Below are positions 6,255-6,941 of a stretch of 6,941 bases of DNA, piece by piece. The notes under the pieces were generated by a model. The model had not been told where the DNA came from, ran no database searches, and saw only the letters and a list, made by a program, of their open reading frames with translations. This DNA is from Zoogloeaceae bacterium (lineage in GTDB: Bacteria > Pseudomonadota > Gammaproteobacteria > Burkholderiales > Rhodocyclaceae): positions 1 through 6,941 of the forward strand of contig JAITDH010000279.1 of the NCBI GenBank assembly GCA_031282665.1. Direction: 5' to 3'. Position numbers and translations under genes: made by a program. Every line of letters begins with the position of its first letter. Within the stretch, counting starts at the first letter, position 1.

Positions 6255-6707
6255 TCATGCCAGGAGACGCCGCCGATGCGCGAAGAGATGGACACCCATC
6301 GCGGCCACGAAGCAGGCGCCCGTCACGGCATGCACGCGGGTCGCGCCGACGGTCGCGGCGGCCAGTGAAACGCCGAGGGCGGCAAACATCCCGTATTTCG
6401 AGTAACGATTTGCCCGCATCAGGGATTGCGCGGATTTCCGTGTCGGTTTCCGCGCGGGTTTTTCGGGCGCGGCCTGGCCGATGAACTCGGCCGCCAGGCG
6501 GTGCGCCATCGCCTGGGTCGCATCCGTTTCGTACCGGGTGGCGTCGTAGAGGAGGAGCAGGCTGCCGGTGCGGACATTGGTTTGCGTGGCGGACTGCGGC
6601 AATGCCTGCTTCAATGCTTCGGCCAGCGCGGCAAGCAGGGCGGGATGGCGCAAGGCAGACGAACGCAGGCGAATACGGCCGGGAAGGGCGGACACGATGG
6701 GATTCAT
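6255..6707 (-). CDS. Membrane-anchored HMA_2-like protein (PGRIRLR motif, two C-terminal helices)
   Basis: This 150-residue protein begins MNPIVSALPGRIRLRSSALR. The PGRIRLR strand (9-15), an Ala/Leu helix (22-36) and the strands TQTNVRTGSLLLLYD (41-55) form the same HMA-like pattern as the next gene. A Lys/Arg/Pro-rich linker (83-103) leads to two membrane segments, about 105-122 (YGMFAALGVSLAAATVGA) and 126-143 (HAVTGACFVAAMGVHLFA). It ends in a positive HRRRLLA. This places the HMA-like domain in the cytoplasm with a two-helix hairpin anchor, by the positive-inside rule. There is no CxxC and a single Cys (132), in the membrane part. It is the first gene of the minus-strand group and faces the plus-strand gene across 187 bases. 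A weak GGAAA precedes the ATG. The function is unknown; together with its neighbour it may form a membrane-tethered pair. Confidence 0.8.
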   Translation of the reverse strand: MNPIVSALPGRIRLRSSALRHPALLAALAEALKQALPQSATQTNVRTGSLLLLYDATRYETDATQAMAHRLAAEFIGQAAPEKPARKPTRKSAQSLMRANRYSKYGMFAALGVSLAAATVGATRVHAVTGACFVAAMGVHLFAHRRRLLA

Positions 6708-6752
6708 GGTTTTCCACGCGAGGATGGAGCAGGAAACATAGGATAGCGGAAA

Positions 6753-6767
6753 ATCCGGAAGCCGGAT
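6753..6767. repeat. Perfect inverted repeat ATCCGG-AAG-CCGGAT in the divergent intergenic region
   Basis: Six-base arms with a 3-base centre lie between the divergent genes, 46 bases upstream of the minus-strand HMA-like gene and 45 bases before the plus-strand -10 box. There is no T-run, so it is not a terminator. It could be an operator for either promoter or chance in GC-rich DNA. Confidence 0.35.
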
Positions 6768-6811
6768 GCGCGGGCAAACGAAAATATCGGCCCGCGCCGC
6801 CTTCCTTGCGC

Positions 6812-6817
6812 TATAAT
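6812..6817 (+). promoter_or_regulatory. Consensus -10 box (TATAAT) for the plus-strand gene at the right edge
   Basis: The exact sigma-70 -10 sequence TATAAT is followed by ACGCTCTC, placing transcription start near 6824 and giving a leader of about 70-95 bases. No convincing -35 hexamer is found at 16-18 bases (GGCCCG-like), and the TG of an extended -10 is absent, so activity may depend on an activator or on the A/T-rich AAAATAT further upstream (6781-6787). Confidence 0.6.
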
Positions 6818-6828
6818 ACGCTCTCTTG

Positions 6829-6851
6829 CGCCGGGACCTTCCCGGCGTTTT
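6829..6851 (+). terminator. Hairpin plus TTTT at the 5' end of the leader (attenuator-like or RNA-stabilising stem)
   Basis: CGCCGGGA-CCT-TCCCGGCG is a perfect 8-bp, GC-rich stem with a 3-base loop, followed by TTTT. It starts only about five bases after the predicted transcription start, so it would form the 5' end of the mRNA of the right-edge gene. It has the form of a short intrinsic terminator, but the T-run is short; a 5' stem protecting the mRNA from decay is an equally good reading. Confidence 0.45.
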
Positions 6852-6918
6852 CCATCGGGCGCGGCTCTATCAAACTGGGGCTGTGCCGTTTTTCATGAGT
6901 TTGAAAGAGAGTTTGAAA

Positions 6919-6941
6919 ATGGCGGTAAGTACCGAACAAAA
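6919..6941 (+). CDS. Start of a plus-strand gene cut by the right edge, possibly rpsO (ribosomal protein S15)
   Basis: Only the first seven codons are present, reading MAVSTEQ, then an incomplete codon beginning AA. AAGAGAG lies 7 bases before the ATG and makes a good Shine-Dalgarno site. An in-frame ATG at 6895 would add MSLKESLK but has no well-placed site. The short leader, the strong -10 box and the MAV(S/T)TEQ-like beginning recall small ribosomal protein genes, and S15 of some betaproteobacteria starts similarly. This is a guess from seven residues. Confidence 0.5.

Noticed and set aside
6862..6893. A second possible terminator, CGGC-N19-GCCG followed by TTTTT
   Set aside because: The stem has only four pairs with a 19-base loop, too weak for an intrinsic terminator; it may be chance.
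6602..6898. A 98-codon plus-strand frame running into the promoter region of the right-edge gene
   Set aside because: It is antisense to the membrane HMA-like gene, crosses the TATAAT box and hairpin, and shows no domain or conserved pattern.
1..6941. tRNA, rRNA, CRISPR array, insertion sequence, integrase or toxin-antitoxin genes
   Set aside because: None was seen by eye on either strand; the genes are closely packed and of ordinary chromosomal composition, with no sign of recent transfer.

Overview
The window reads as a stretch of a GC-rich proteobacterial chromosome, most likely a betaproteobacterium. This is inferred from the high-GC codon use, a bacterial frataxin (CyaY), cbb3-oxidase assembly genes and a stand-alone Smr protein; no single gene fixes the genus. 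Nine genes lie on the minus strand and are tightly packed. One gene begins on the plus strand at the right edge. The left edge cuts an ABC transporter ATPase.

Reading in the direction of transcription (right to left), the first group is four close or overlapping genes: a small membrane protein and a small soluble protein that both carry a PGR(I/V)RL heavy-metal-associated-like domain without the CxxC metal site (6707-5888), a flavin reductase-like FMN protein (5891-5337) and an Smr-domain endonuclease-like protein (5340-4720). The last three are joined by 4-base ATGA stop/start overlaps. After a gap of about 96 bases that may hold a promoter comes a second group: a Rieske [2Fe-2S] ring-hydroxylating-type oxygenase (4623-3499), the Cu(+) P1B-type ATPase CcoI (3487-1022), the cbb3 oxidase assembly protein CcoS (1008-793) and the frataxin CyaY (789-469), with gaps of only 3-13 bases. 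About 67 bases further on an ABC-2-type ATPase gene starts (401) and runs off the window.

The common theme is metal and redox-centre handling. CcoI exports Cu(+) for loading of cbb3 cytochrome oxidase, CcoS supports cofactor insertion into that oxidase, and CyaY handles iron for Fe-S clusters. The Rieske protein needs both an Fe-S cluster and a mononuclear iron, and the two small proteins look like metal-ATPase-type accessory domains. The usual cco structural genes (ccoNOP) and ccoG/ccoH are not in the window, and the Rieske and cyaY genes flanking ccoIS are an unusual setting for this pair.

At the right edge, a good -10 box, a perfect 8-bp hairpin at the predicted 5' end of the transcript and a Shine-Dalgarno site precede the first seven codons of a plus-strand gene, possibly rpsO (ribosomal protein S15), though too little is present to be sure. 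I found no tRNA, rRNA, CRISPR array, insertion sequence or integrase. The long plus-strand open frames opposite ccoI and the Rieske gene are GC-rich shadows.
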